Position numbers and translations under genes: made by a program. The notes under the pieces were generated by a model. It worked only from the letters and a program-made list of their open reading frames with translations. It was not told the origin of the DNA and made no database searches. From JAKOQB01 sp036824465 (GTDB lineage Bacteria; Pseudomonadota; Gammaproteobacteria; Burkholderiales; Burkholderiaceae_F), in contig DAITAC010000051.1 of assembly GCA_036824465.1 (NCBI GenBank), forward strand, positions 1 to 30,037: DNA of 30,037 nucleotides, read 5' to 3'. This document shows positions 8,224 to 16,157 of the stretch, piece after piece. The first letter of the stretch is position 1. Each line of letters begins with the position of its first letter.

Positions 8224-9090
8224 ATGCTGAGCCCCGCGCTGCGGACTTCGATTGACGAAGCACTGCACGCCGCCGGCCGTGAGCGGTTGCGCGATGTGCG
8301 CGAGCTCGGCGGCGGGTCATTCGGCGCCACCTTCTGCATCGACGCTGGCACCGCTCGGTTCTTCCTCAAGCTCGGCGCCGCGTCGCATCCCTTCGATGCC
8401 GAAGCGCAGGCACTCAACGAGATCGCTGCCACCGGCACGCTGCGCGTGCCGCTGCCAGTCGCGCATGGCGTCGCGCAGGGGGGCGGTTTCCTGCTGCTCG
8501 AATGGATCGATCTGGCGCCGGAAGGGGACTGGGCCGCCGCCGGCGAACTGCTTGCCGCCATGCACGCAGTCGCTTCATCCGAATACGGCTGGCCGCGCGA
8601 CAACACGATCGGCGCCACCCGGCAGTTCAATTCACCGTGCGCGACGTGGGCCGACTTCTGGCGCGAGCGCCGCCTGCGGCCACAGTTCCGGCTCGCGCGC
8701 AGCAACGGTCTTGATTCAATCGCAATGCTGGAAACACGCGCCTGCGCCGCCAGCGACGAACTGCTCGCGGAGCATGCGCCGCCCGCTTCGCTGCTGCATG
8801 GTGACCTTTGGCGCGGCAATCTGGCCTTCGATTCGCGCGGCAGGCCCGTGGTATTCGACCCGTCGACCTATCACGGCGATGCGGAAACGGACCTCGCGAT
8901 GACACGGTTGTTCGGCGGCTTTCCGCCCGCGTTCTACGCGGCGTACGACGCAGTTCGACCGCGGCGCGCGGGGGCTGCGGCGCGCATGCGCCTGTATCAG
9001 CTCTATCACGTGCTGAACCACGCCAACCTGTTCGGCGGGGGCTACATCGCGCAGGCGTGTGCCCTCGTCAAGGCGCTCGGCAGCGAGTGA
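8224..9090 (+). CDS. Fructosamine kinase family protein
   Basis: This 288-residue protein has the aminoglycoside/choline-kinase fold of fructosamine-3-kinases. Visible features are a glycine-rich loop near GGGSFGA (29-35), a candidate ATP-binding lysine in FLKL (K49), the catalytic loop HGDLWRGN (192-199, D194) and the metal-binding segment FDPSTYHGDAETDLAM (211-226). The family phosphorylates the sugar part of glycated amines so that the adduct falls off, and bacterial members probably repair glycation damage. Length is normal. It starts seven bases after the upstream stop, so it is likely co-transcribed with the spermidine-synthase-like gene. A substrate among glycated polyamines would fit that pairing but is speculation. 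Confidence 0.9.
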   Translation: MLSPALRTSIDEALHAAGRERLRDVRELGGGSFGATFCIDAGTARFFLKLGAASHPFDAEAQALNEIAATGTLRVPLPVAHGVAQGGGFLLLEWIDLAPEGDWAAAGELLAAMHAVASSEYGWPRDNTIGATRQFNSPCATWADFWRERRLRPQFRLARSNGLDSIAMLETRACAASDELLAEHAPPASLLHGDLWRGNLAFDSRGRPVVFDPSTYHGDAETDLAMTRLFGGFPPAFYAAYDAVRPRRAGAAARMRLYQLYHVLNHANLFGGGYIAQACALVKALGSE

Positions 9091-9145
9091 CCGACGCACG
9101 TTTGCGGCATACTTGCGCGCCTTTCACGACCACATCCCGCACCGC

Positions 9146-9637
9146 ATGCCTGCCGCATCGAAACTCAAGCCGAAGATCGTCGTCAAGAACTCGCGCATCC
9201 ATGGCCGCGGCGTGTACGCCGGCCGCCGCATCAAACAGGGCGAGCGCGTCATCGAATACAAGGGCGAAGTCATTACGTGGAAGGAGGCCGATCGCCGGCC
9301 GTCCTCGGACCCCGACGATCCGCACCACACCTTTTTCTTTTCGCTCGACGACGGCAAGCACGTGATCGACGCCAACGTCGGCGGCAATGCGGCGCGCTGG
9401 ATCAATCATTCGTGCGAGCCCAACTGCGAGACCGACGAGGAAGACGGCCGCGTTTACATCGAGGCGCTGCGCGACATCCGCCCCGGCGAGGAGCTCTTCT
9501 ACGACTATTCGCTCATCATCGACGAGCGCATCACGCCGACATTGAAGAAACAATATCGCTGCCTCTGTGGCGCGAAGGATTGCCGCGGTACGATGCTGGC
9601 GCTGCGCAATCGAAGACCCAAGGAGAGCAAGAAATGA
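9146..9637 (+). CDS. SET-domain protein methyltransferase
   Basis: A compact 163-residue SET protein. It has the N-terminal GRGVYA segment (20-25), the core NAARWINHSCEPNC (81-94) containing the canonical NHSC, ELFYDY (116-121) with the conserved tyrosine, and a post-SET cysteine group (C139, C141, C146 with C94) that would bind zinc. SET proteins transfer methyl groups from S-adenosylmethionine to lysine side chains. All signature residues are present, so it should be active; the target is unknown. The ATG at 9146 was chosen because the upstream in-frame extension overlaps the preceding gene and lacks family features. Its stop overlaps the next start as ATGA, indicating translational coupling. 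Confidence 0.92.
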   Translation: MPAASKLKPKIVVKNSRIHGRGVYAGRRIKQGERVIEYKGEVITWKEADRRPSSDPDDPHHTFFFSLDDGKHVIDANVGGNAARWINHSCEPNCETDEEDGRVYIEALRDIRPGEELFYDYSLIIDERITPTLKKQYRCLCGAKDCRGTMLALRNRRPKESKK

Positions 9638-10140
9638 AGACCAATTCGTACACGATGTCGGTCGGTGTCTTCACCAAGATGCTGACCAATCTGTCGGGTC
9701 TTCTTGACAGGGCCGCAGCGTTCTGCGAGCAGCGCAAGGTGGACCCGACGGTGTTGCTGAACGCGCGGCTTTTTCCCGACATGTTTCCACTGACACGCCA
9801 GGTGCAGCTTGCGAGCGACTTTGCCAAGGGTGCAACGAGCCGCCTCGCCGGCCAGGAGCCGCCGAAGTGGGAGGATAACGAGGCGAGCTTCGCAGAACTG
9901 AAGGCGCGCATCGCGCGCACGATCGAATTCGTGCAGGGCTTCAAGCCCGGGCAGTTTGACGGCAGCGATGAGCGCGACGTCTCATTGACGATCCGCGGCG
10001 AATCAATCAAGGTCAAGGGCGCGCCCTACCTGGCGCACATGGCAACGCCAAACTTCTACTTTCACGTCACGACCGCGTACGCGATCCTGCGCGCCAACGG
10101 CGTCGAGCTTGGCAAGCGCGATTTCATCGGACCGACCTGA
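9634..10140 (+). CDS. DUF1993 family protein
   Basis: This 168-residue protein matches the DUF1993 family, a DinB-like four-helix fold whose members often carry metal-binding histidines. Recognisable features are the N-terminal MSVGVFTKMLTNLSGLLD stretch and the C-terminal PNFYFHVTTAYAILRANGV block with a conserved histidine. No function is established for the family. It overlaps the SET gene by four bases (ATGA) and an AGGAGAG ribosome-binding site lies inside the end of that gene, so the two are translationally coupled. It might be a substrate or partner of the methyltransferase; this is inference from coupling only. Confidence 0.88.
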   Translation: MKTNSYTMSVGVFTKMLTNLSGLLDRAAAFCEQRKVDPTVLLNARLFPDMFPLTRQVQLASDFAKGATSRLAGQEPPKWEDNEASFAELKARIARTIEFVQGFKPGQFDGSDERDVSLTIRGESIKVKGAPYLAHMATPNFYFHVTTAYAILRANGVELGKRDFIGPT

Positions 10141-10152
10141 TCGTGCGACGCA

Positions 10153-10172
10153 GCGGCACACTAATGTGCCGC
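10153..10172 (+). terminator. Possible terminator after the DUF1993 gene
   Basis: Perfect 8-bp inverted repeat GCGGCACA / TGTGCCGC with a CTAA loop, 12 bases after the DUF1993 stop. Only a short ATTT follows, so intrinsic termination would be weak. It could equally be a protein-binding dyad upstream of copA. Confidence 0.45.
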
Positions 10173-10219
10173 CGATTTGCCTCGCGTCAAGTCGCACGCG
10201 AGCTTGCCGCACGCCGATC

Positions 10220-10234
10220 GCGCTAGGCTAGCGC
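10220..10234 (+). promoter_or_regulatory. Inverted repeat just upstream of copA
   Basis: GCGCTA-GGC-TAGCGC is a perfect 6-bp dyad ending 20 bases before the copA ATG. It could form a small leader hairpin or be a regulator site. It does not resemble the usual CueR box and I found no other CueR-like site in the 114-base gap. Confidence 0.35.
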
Positions 10235-10254
10235 CGTTGCTGAAGCGGGCCTTC

Positions 10255-12705
10255 ATGGATCAACGCGTGCTACCCGAGACAGTGGCCGTCGCAAGCGCCT
10301 CGGCAGCCGCCCGTTTTGTCGTGCCGGTGCACGGCATGACCTGCGCGTCGTGTGTCACGCATGTGGAAAAGGCGCTGCAGAACGTGGCCGGCGTGAAGTC
10401 GGTCGCGGTCAATCTCGCCACCGAGTCGGCCGCGATCCTGACCGACCGCATCGACGCGGATGCGCTGCGCGGCGCGATCGTCGACGCCGGCTATGAAGTA
10501 CCGACGCAATCGCTGCGGCTCGCGATCGACGGCATGACCTGCGCCAGTTGCGTCGCGCGCGTTGAGAAGGCACTCATACAGGTTCCGGGCGTGCTCAGTG
10601 CCAGCGTCAATCTCGCCACGGAATCCGCGACCGTCGAACTGATCAGCGGCACGGCGACGCCGCGCGACCTGGTGCGTGCGGTTGCCGACGCCGGCTACGA
10701 GGCGAAACCGCCGCAATCGCCGACGGCACCGGCGCAGGAGGATCGTCTGGCCGGCCTGAGGCGTGACGCGATCCTGGCGCTGGCGCTCGCCGCACCGCTC
10801 GCCGCGCCCATGCTGCTCGCGTTGATGAAAGTCGATGTGGCGCTGCCTGCATGGTTGCAATGGCTGCTCGCAACACCTGTGCAGTTCTGGTGCGCGCGCC
10901 GCTTCTACGTCGCGGCGTGGAAGGCGCTGCGGGCGCGCACCGGCAACATGGATCTGCTGGTTTCGCTCGGCACGCTGGCAGCGTATGGGTTATCGCTATA
11001 TCTGTGGCTCGACGAAGGGCGCGTCGGTCACCTGTACTTCGAAGCCGCCGCGGTCGTGATCGCACTGGTCCTGCTCGGCCGCTGGCTGGAGGCGCGCGCG
11101 AAGCGACAGACCTCGGAGGCGATCCGTCTGCTGGGTGAACTGCGGCCAACCACCGCGCGCGTGCTGCGCGATGGCCACGAACAGACGCTTGCGCTCGATG
11201 AGGTCCGCCTGGGCGACGTCGTGATCACACTGCCGGGCGAACGGGTCGCTGTCGACGGGCTGGTGCGCGCCGGCATCACCGCAGTGGACGAATCCATGCT
11301 GACCGGCGAGAGCCTGCCGCTTGACAAGCAATCCGGCGACAAGGTCACCGGCGGGTCACTGAACACGACCGGCCGAATCGAGGTCGAGACCACCGCGGTC
11401 GGTGCCGAGACAGTGCTGGCCCGGATCATCCGCCTCGTCGAGAGCGCCCAGGCCGCCAAGGCGCCAATCCAGCGACTCGTCGATCGCGTCGCCGCGGTCT
11501 TTGTTCCGATCGTGTTGGTGATCGCCATGGCGACGGTGGCCGGCTGGCTGCTTGCGGGCGCAACCTTCGAGACCGCGCTGATTCATGCGGTGAGCGTGCT
11601 GGTGATCGCCTGCCCGTGCGCGCTCGGACTGGCGACGCCAACGGCGATCATCGCCGGTACCGGCGTGGCCGCGCGGCACGGGATCCTGATCCGCGACACC
11701 GAGGCGCTCGAAGCTGCGCGCAATGTGCGTGTAGTCGTGTTCGACAAGACCGGCACGCTGACCGAGGGCCGGCCGCGCGTGGTGGCTGCGCTGGGTCATG
11801 ACCTGCTCGACGGTCGCGAGGCGCTCGCGCTGGCCGCCGCGGTCAGTGAAGGCAGCACGCACCCGCTCGCCGCCGCCGTGCGCAACGCGGTCAAGGAGCA
11901 TCCCGATGTCGCGCATCGCCGCGCAACCGGACATCAGACGCTCGCCGGGCGCGGCGCCTCGGCGCGACTGATCGACGACAAGGGTCAGGCCACCGGGGTC
12001 GAACTGCTTTTCGGCAACCGCCGACTGCTCGAGGAGCTCGGACTCGACATCAGCCGGGCAGCCGCGCGCGCACAAACGCTGGAGACCGAGGGTCGCACCG
12101 TGTCATGGCTCGCCGAGCGGACGCCGGATGGCGTTCATCTGCTCGGCCTGGTCGCGTTCGGCGACGAGCCGAAACCCGGTGCGCGCGCCGCGGTGCAACG
12201 GCTGAACCGGATGGGCATCGAGACGATGATGCTCTCCGGCGACAGCGAGGGCGCGGCCGCGCACGTCGCGCACAATCTCGAACTGGCGCGTTTCGAAGCC
12301 GGCGTGCTTCCGCAGGAGAAGAGCGCGCGCGTGATGGCAATGAAGGAAGGCGGTCGCGTGGTCGCGATGGTGGGCGACGGCATCAACGACGCGCCGGCAC
12401 TGGCAGCCGCCGACGTGGGGATTGCGATGGGTTCCGGCACCGATGTCGCGATCGAAGCCGCGGGCATCACCCTGATGCGCGGCGACCCGCGACTGGTCGC
12501 CGATGCGATCGAGATATCGCGCGCCACCGTACGCAAGATCCGCCAGAACCTTTTCTGGGCATTCTTCTACAACGTGATCGGCATTCCGCTCGCCGCGTTC
12601 GGACTGCTTTCGCCGGTGATTGCCGGCGCGGCGATGGCTTTCTCTTCGGTCAGCGTCGTCACCAATGCGCTGCTGCTGCGCCGCTATCGTTCGGCATCGA
12701 GCTGA
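10255..12705 (+). CDS. copA: Copper-exporting P1B-type ATPase
   Basis: This 816-residue inner-membrane pump uses ATP to expel Cu(I) from the cytoplasm. It has two N-terminal heavy-metal-associated domains with GMTCASC at 27-33 (C30/C33) and 93-99 (C96/C99), then eight expected membrane helices. The transport motif CPC is at 453-455, the phosphorylated aspartate is D497 in DKTGTLTEG, the His-Pro of the nucleotide-binding domain is at H536/P537, and the hinge GDGINDAP is at 707-714. All diagnostic residues are intact. The ATG at 10255 is preferred; a TTG 26 codons upstream gives a non-conserved leader. No copper chaperone or CueR-like regulator gene is adjacent. The 3' end overlaps the convergent small membrane gene by 22 bases. 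Confidence 0.96.
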   Translation: MDQRVLPETVAVASASAAARFVVPVHGMTCASCVTHVEKALQNVAGVKSVAVNLATESAAILTDRIDADALRGAIVDAGYEVPTQSLRLAIDGMTCASCVARVEKALIQVPGVLSASVNLATESATVELISGTATPRDLVRAVADAGYEAKPPQSPTAPAQEDRLAGLRRDAILALALAAPLAAPMLLALMKVDVALPAWLQWLLATPVQFWCARRFYVAAWKALRARTGNMDLLVSLGTLAAYGLSLYLWLDEGRVGHLYFEAAAVVIALVLLGRWLEARAKRQTSEAIRLLGELRPTTARVLRDGHEQTLALDEVRLGDVVITLPGERVAVDGLVRAGITAVDESMLTGESLPLDKQSGDKVTGGSLNTTGRIEVETTAVGAETVLARIIRLVESAQAAKAPIQRLVDRVAAVFVPIVLVIAMATVAGWLLAGATFETALIHAVSVLVIACPCALGLATPTAIIAGTGVAARHGILIRDTEALEAARNVRVVVFDKTGTLTEGRPRVVAALGHDLLDGREALALAAAVSEGSTHPLAAAVRNAVKEHPDVAHRRATGHQTLAGRGASARLIDDKGQATGVELLFGNRRLLEELGLDISRAAARAQTLETEGRTVSWLAERTPDGVHLLGLVAFGDEPKPGARAAVQRLNRMGIETMMLSGDSEGAAAHVAHNLELARFEAGVLPQEKSARVMAMKEGGRVVAMVGDGINDAPALAAADVGIAMGSGTDVAIEAAGITLMRGDPRLVADAIEISRATVRKIRQNLFWAFFYNVIGIPLAAFGLLSPVIAGAAMAFSSVSVVTNALLLRRYRSASS

Positions 12706-13046
12706 GCACGCTCGCTGAGCAACTGTTTAATGCGCCAGCGCAATGCCCGTACCGCAAGCTGGCGCGCCAGCGCGGTGAACCCAGCGAGCGCCGCGACAAA
12801 ACCGATCCAGCCCGGCGCACCCAGCGCTTCGGCCAGCATCGCGCTGCCCAGCGCACCGACCCAGAAAATCACGTTGTTTCGCACCGGATGGCGGCGCGGC
12901 GGCTCATATGCGCAGAGCACGTCGATTGCGCGTGCGCGCGCGGCCGCGTCAAGTTCAGCATGCTGTTCGACTTCGCGGATCACCCACGCGCGCGACACGA
13001 TTCCGACCGCGGTGGGGGTGATCCGGTCGAGGAGCGTTGCCGGCAT
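12684..13046 (-). CDS. Small hypothetical membrane protein
   Basis: A 120-residue protein I do not recognise. It has a soluble N-terminal half rich in Ala, Arg and Glu, then two hydrophobic segments (roughly 58-76 and 79-98) separated by a short Gly-Ala-Pro-Gly turn, and a basic C-terminal tail with a short amphipathic helix. This suggests a bitopic hairpin in the inner membrane with both ends in the cytoplasm. It is convergent with copA, overlapping its end by 22 bases, and divergent from the exonuclease fusion 43 bases away. Composition and hydrophobic pattern support a real protein; no function can be assigned. Confidence 0.7.
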   Translation of the reverse strand: MPATLLDRITPTAVGIVSRAWVIREVEQHAELDAAARARAIDVLCAYEPPRRHPVRNNVIFWVGALGSAMLAEALGAPGWIGFVAALAGFTALARQLAVRALRWRIKQLLSERAQLDAER

Positions 13047-13089
13047 GGCCGCGAGTATCGCGCCAGTGGGAGCGCTCTAAACTTCCCGC

Positions 13090-14550
13090 ATGTTTGGATC
13101 GCGCGAGTTTTCACGCTGGTGTTTCGTCGATGTCGAAACCACCGGCTCGAGCCCGGCGCGCGAACGTATCACCGAAATCGGCGTCGTGACCGTCGATGCC
13201 GATGGGGACCAGATGCGCGTGTCGGAGTGGTCGTCGTTGGTCAACCCCGGCGTGCCCATTCCTTCCGAGATCCAGTGGCTGACCGGCATCACCAATGAAA
13301 TGGTGCGCGACGCGCCGCGCTTCAGCGATCTTGCCGAGCCGCTGATCGATCGCCTGCAGGACGCGGTATTTGTCGCACACAATGCGCGCTTCGACTACGG
13401 TTTTCTGAAGGCCGAGTTCGACCGCGCCGGTCTGCCGTGGAAAGCGGCCACGCTGTGCACGGTGCGGCTGTCGCGGCTGCTGTATCCCGATCGCGGCCCG
13501 CATACGCTCGACGCGATCGTCGCGCGTTTTGGACTGGACGGCGAGCAGCGCCATCGCGCGCTCGGCGACGCGCGCGTGCTGTGGCGACTGCTGCAACGCT
13601 TGTACGAACGCCACCCGCGCGGTGAGATCGATGCGGCGATCGAACGCGTGCTGGCGCGTCCGAGCACGCCGCCTGCGCTGCCGCCGCATGCGCTCGAAGA
13701 GATGCCGAACGCGCCCGGCGTGTACCTCTTCTTCGGTGCCAACGTCCATCCGATCTACATCGGCAAGAGCGTCGATCTACGCGCACGCGTGGCGAGCCAC
13801 TTCGCCAACGACCACGCCAGCGGCGCCGATTTGCGGCTGTCACAGGAAGTGCAGCGCGTCGAATGGGAAGAGACCGCGGGCGAGATCGGTGCGCTGCTGC
13901 GCGAGGCAGAACTCGTGAAGACGCGTCTGCCGGCGCACAACATCGCGCTGCGTCGCAAGCTGAACCAGGTGTTCTTCAGGCTCGACGAGGTCGGACGGCC
14001 GCGCTTCGTCAGGGCCGCCGACGTGCCGCTTGATCAACTCCCTGCGCACTACGGACCGTTCGGCTCACGGGCCGGTGTGCGCCGCTTCCTGGTCGATCTC
14101 GCGCGTGAACACGGGCTGTGCCTGAAGCTGATGAAGCTCGAAGGCCGCGCGCGCAGCGTTGCCGCAGATGCGCCCTGCTTCAACTATCAGCTGAAACGTT
14201 GCGCGGGCGCGTGCGTGGGGGCGGAGACGCCGGAGGCACACGGCGGGCGCGCCGCCGACCTGCTCGCCGAGCGGCGCGTACAAACGTGGCCCCATGCAGG
14301 CGCGATCGCGATCGTCGAGAAGAATGCCGATCGCTTTCGCGCGGATGTCCACGTATTCGATCAGTGGTGCTGGCTCGGGACAGTGTGGTCGCTCGACGCG
14401 GCGCACGAACTCGCACGCAACGTGCCGCCCGTCTTCGAGCCCGATACGTACCGCATCGCGCGCGAGGCACTGGCGCGCGCGGCAAGCGGCAAACTCGAAT
14501 CGGTCGAACTCGAGCGTTACATCACTCCACCAGCATCGTCTGCACCTTGA
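13090..14550 (+). CDS. DnaQ-like exonuclease fused to Cho-type GIY-YIG nuclease
   Basis: This 486-residue protein joins two nucleases. Residues 8-175 are a DEDDh 3'-5' exonuclease of the Pol III epsilon type, with D14/E16 in VDVETTG, D102 in HNARFDYGFL, and H156/D160 in HRALGDA. Residues about 205-285 are a GIY-YIG domain as in UvrC and Cho, with GVY (210-212), YIG (223-225), R231, and E272 followed by N284. A later cysteine set C344, C363, C371, C375 (CFNYQLKRCAGACVG region) resembles the cysteine cluster of UvrC, where a 4Fe-4S cluster has been reported. Such fusions are often annotated as Pol III epsilon but probably act in nucleotide-excision repair. The 3' end overlaps the convergent hydrolase gene by 29 bases. 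Confidence 0.93.
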   Translation: MFGSREFSRWCFVDVETTGSSPARERITEIGVVTVDADGDQMRVSEWSSLVNPGVPIPSEIQWLTGITNEMVRDAPRFSDLAEPLIDRLQDAVFVAHNARFDYGFLKAEFDRAGLPWKAATLCTVRLSRLLYPDRGPHTLDAIVARFGLDGEQRHRALGDARVLWRLLQRLYERHPRGEIDAAIERVLARPSTPPALPPHALEEMPNAPGVYLFFGANVHPIYIGKSVDLRARVASHFANDHASGADLRLSQEVQRVEWEETAGEIGALLREAELVKTRLPAHNIALRRKLNQVFFRLDEVGRPRFVRAADVPLDQLPAHYGPFGSRAGVRRFLVDLAREHGLCLKLMKLEGRARSVAADAPCFNYQLKRCAGACVGAETPEAHGGRAADLLAERRVQTWPHAGAIAIVEKNADRFRADVHVFDQWCWLGTVWSLDAAHELARNVPPVFEPDTYRIAREALARAASGKLESVELERYITPPASSAP

Positions 14551-15733
14551 CTTCGCCGTGCAGCGTCCGATGCACCGGGCACTTGTCGGCGATCTCGAGC
14601 AACTTCGAACGCTGCTCGGCGTCGAGGTCGCCCTCCAGCGTCAGGCGCCGCTGAATACGATCCACCTTTCCTTCACGCGTCTCGCAGTCGGCGCAATCGG
14701 TTGCGTGGATCTTGTCGTGTGAGATGTCGACGCTGGCGCGCGCGAGCGATATTTGCTTGTGCTCGGCATAAAGGCGCAGCGTCATCACGGTGCAGGCACC
14801 GAGCGCGGCCTGCAGCAGCTCGTACGGCGACAGCCCTGTGTCGTTGCCGCCCGCGCTCGCCGGCTCGTCGGCATAGATGGCGTGCGCGGGGGTTTGCACC
14901 AGCGTTGTGAACTTTCCGAGCCGCCGCTCCGACACGCGCACCGTGCCGGCCGGCACATCCGACAGCGAGGTCGCTGCGGGAAGGTAACGACCGACCCACG
15001 CCGCCAGCACCTGCGCCGCATAGCGGGCGTCATCGGCGCGCGTCAAGAGATGATCTGCGCCGTCGAGCGAGATGAAGCTCTTCGGGTGCCGGGCGGCCGT
15101 GTAAATCGCCTGCGCATGGTCAATGCCGACGGTGGTGTCGCCCGGCGCATGCATTACCAGCAACGCGCGGCGCAGGTCTGCAATCCGCCTGGCCTGGTTC
15201 TGGCCGGCGAGGTCGGCGAGGAACTCGCGCCGCAGCCTGAACGGCCGCCCGGCGAGTGTGACTTCGGCGACACCCGCACGCTCGATCAGCCCGATGCGAT
15301 CCGCAAACTGATGCGTGACGTGATCGGGCGCAAACGGCGCGTTCAGCGTCACCACGGCGCGTGCCTCGCTGATTCCACCCGCCGCGGCCAGCACTGCGGC
15401 GCCGCCGAGCGAGTGACCGATGAGGATCGCCGGCGCCTGATGATGCGCGCGCAGCCAGTTGGCCGCGGCGGCGAGATCGGCGACGTTGGAAGAAAAGTCC
15501 GTGTTCTCGAACTCGCCCTCGCTGCCTCCCAGTCCCGTGAAGTCGAAGCGCAGCAGCGCGATTCCCTGCTCGGTCAGCGACCGCGCGATGTAGGTCGGTG
15601 CGCGGCTGTCCTTCGAGCAGGTGAAGCAGTGCGCGAACAGCGCGTAGGCGCGCGGCGGGATGTCCGGCAGGTCGAGTCGCGCGGCCAGTGTTGCGCCGAG
15701 ACTGCCGGGGAACGTGACTTTCAGCGACGGCAT
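14522..15733 (-). CDS. Alpha/beta hydrolase-OsmC fusion
   Basis: A 403-residue bifunctional protein. Residues about 1-250 are an alpha/beta hydrolase with nucleophile Ser108 in GHSLGG, a likely acid Asp199 in HAPGD and His228 in GADHLL. Residues about 262-403 are an OsmC/Ohr-type domain with the paired cysteines C314 (LGAC) and C385 (CPVH) that reduce organic hydroperoxides in related proteins. The fusion is known in proteobacteria but its substrate is not. The ATG at 15733 has a strong AGGAGGG five bases or so upstream, which rules out the longer frame. It is last in a minus-strand set after the glutathione S-transferase and the 123-residue protein, suggesting peroxide or electrophile detoxification. 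Confidence 0.93.
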   Translation of the reverse strand: MPSLKVTFPGSLGATLAARLDLPDIPPRAYALFAHCFTCSKDSRAPTYIARSLTEQGIALLRFDFTGLGGSEGEFENTDFSSNVADLAAAANWLRAHHQAPAILIGHSLGGAAVLAAAGGISEARAVVTLNAPFAPDHVTHQFADRIGLIERAGVAEVTLAGRPFRLRREFLADLAGQNQARRIADLRRALLVMHAPGDTTVGIDHAQAIYTAARHPKSFISLDGADHLLTRADDARYAAQVLAAWVGRYLPAATSLSDVPAGTVRVSERRLGKFTTLVQTPAHAIYADEPASAGGNDTGLSPYELLQAALGACTVMTLRLYAEHKQISLARASVDISHDKIHATDCADCETREGKVDRIQRRLTLEGDLDAEQRSKLLEIADKCPVHRTLHGEVKVQTMLVE

Positions 15734-15781
15734 GAACCCTCCTTGGCCGCGGCGTGCGGCCCGCTTGCGCCGCAACCGGCG

Positions 15782-16153
15782 CTACGCAATGGTCAGCATT
15801 TCGCGCAGCCGGCGGCCCACCCGCACGCCGACCGACTGGGCAAGCCGATTCGCACGCGAAACCACACCGTGCTCCCAGGTGTCGCGCGCCTCGCCGATCC
15901 GCGCGGTCATGTGCGATACCGCGGCCGCGGCGATGCCGGCGGAGTCGAGTTCATCGAGCGCGGCGACGCCAGCTTCGTCCTTGCCGATCCCGGCGTCGTT
16001 GAATACATAGAGGCGCGCGCGCACGCTGCGCGCATAAGGCACGACGCTGGCACCCCCGTGCGAGCCAGTCACAACCACGCAGCCGGCATGCTGCGGCTCC
16101 ACCGTTGTCACCGAGTCCAGCAACACCAGACGCGGCGTGCCAGCCGCAGGCAT
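15782..16153 (-). CDS. Conserved hypothetical protein
   Basis: A 123-residue soluble protein that I recognise only as a type of unannotated betaproteobacterial protein. It has a Gly/Ser/His-rich stretch VVVTGSHGGAS (about 27-37), a NDAGIGKDEAG loop (about 53-63) and a C-terminal half resembling a short mixed alpha/beta domain with SHMTARIG. These conserved-looking polar loops suggest a ligand- or metal-binding site, but no known catalytic motif is evident. The ATG at 16153 lies four bases after the glutathione S-transferase stop, and the hydrolase-OsmC gene begins 48 bases after its end. It is therefore probably in the same operon. Confidence 0.7.
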   Translation of the reverse strand: MPAAGTPRLVLLDSVTTVEPQHAGCVVVTGSHGGASVVPYARSVRARLYVFNDAGIGKDEAGVAALDELDSAGIAAAAVSHMTARIGEARDTWEHGVVSRANRLAQSVGVRVGRRLREMLTIA

Positions 16154-16157
16154 TGTG

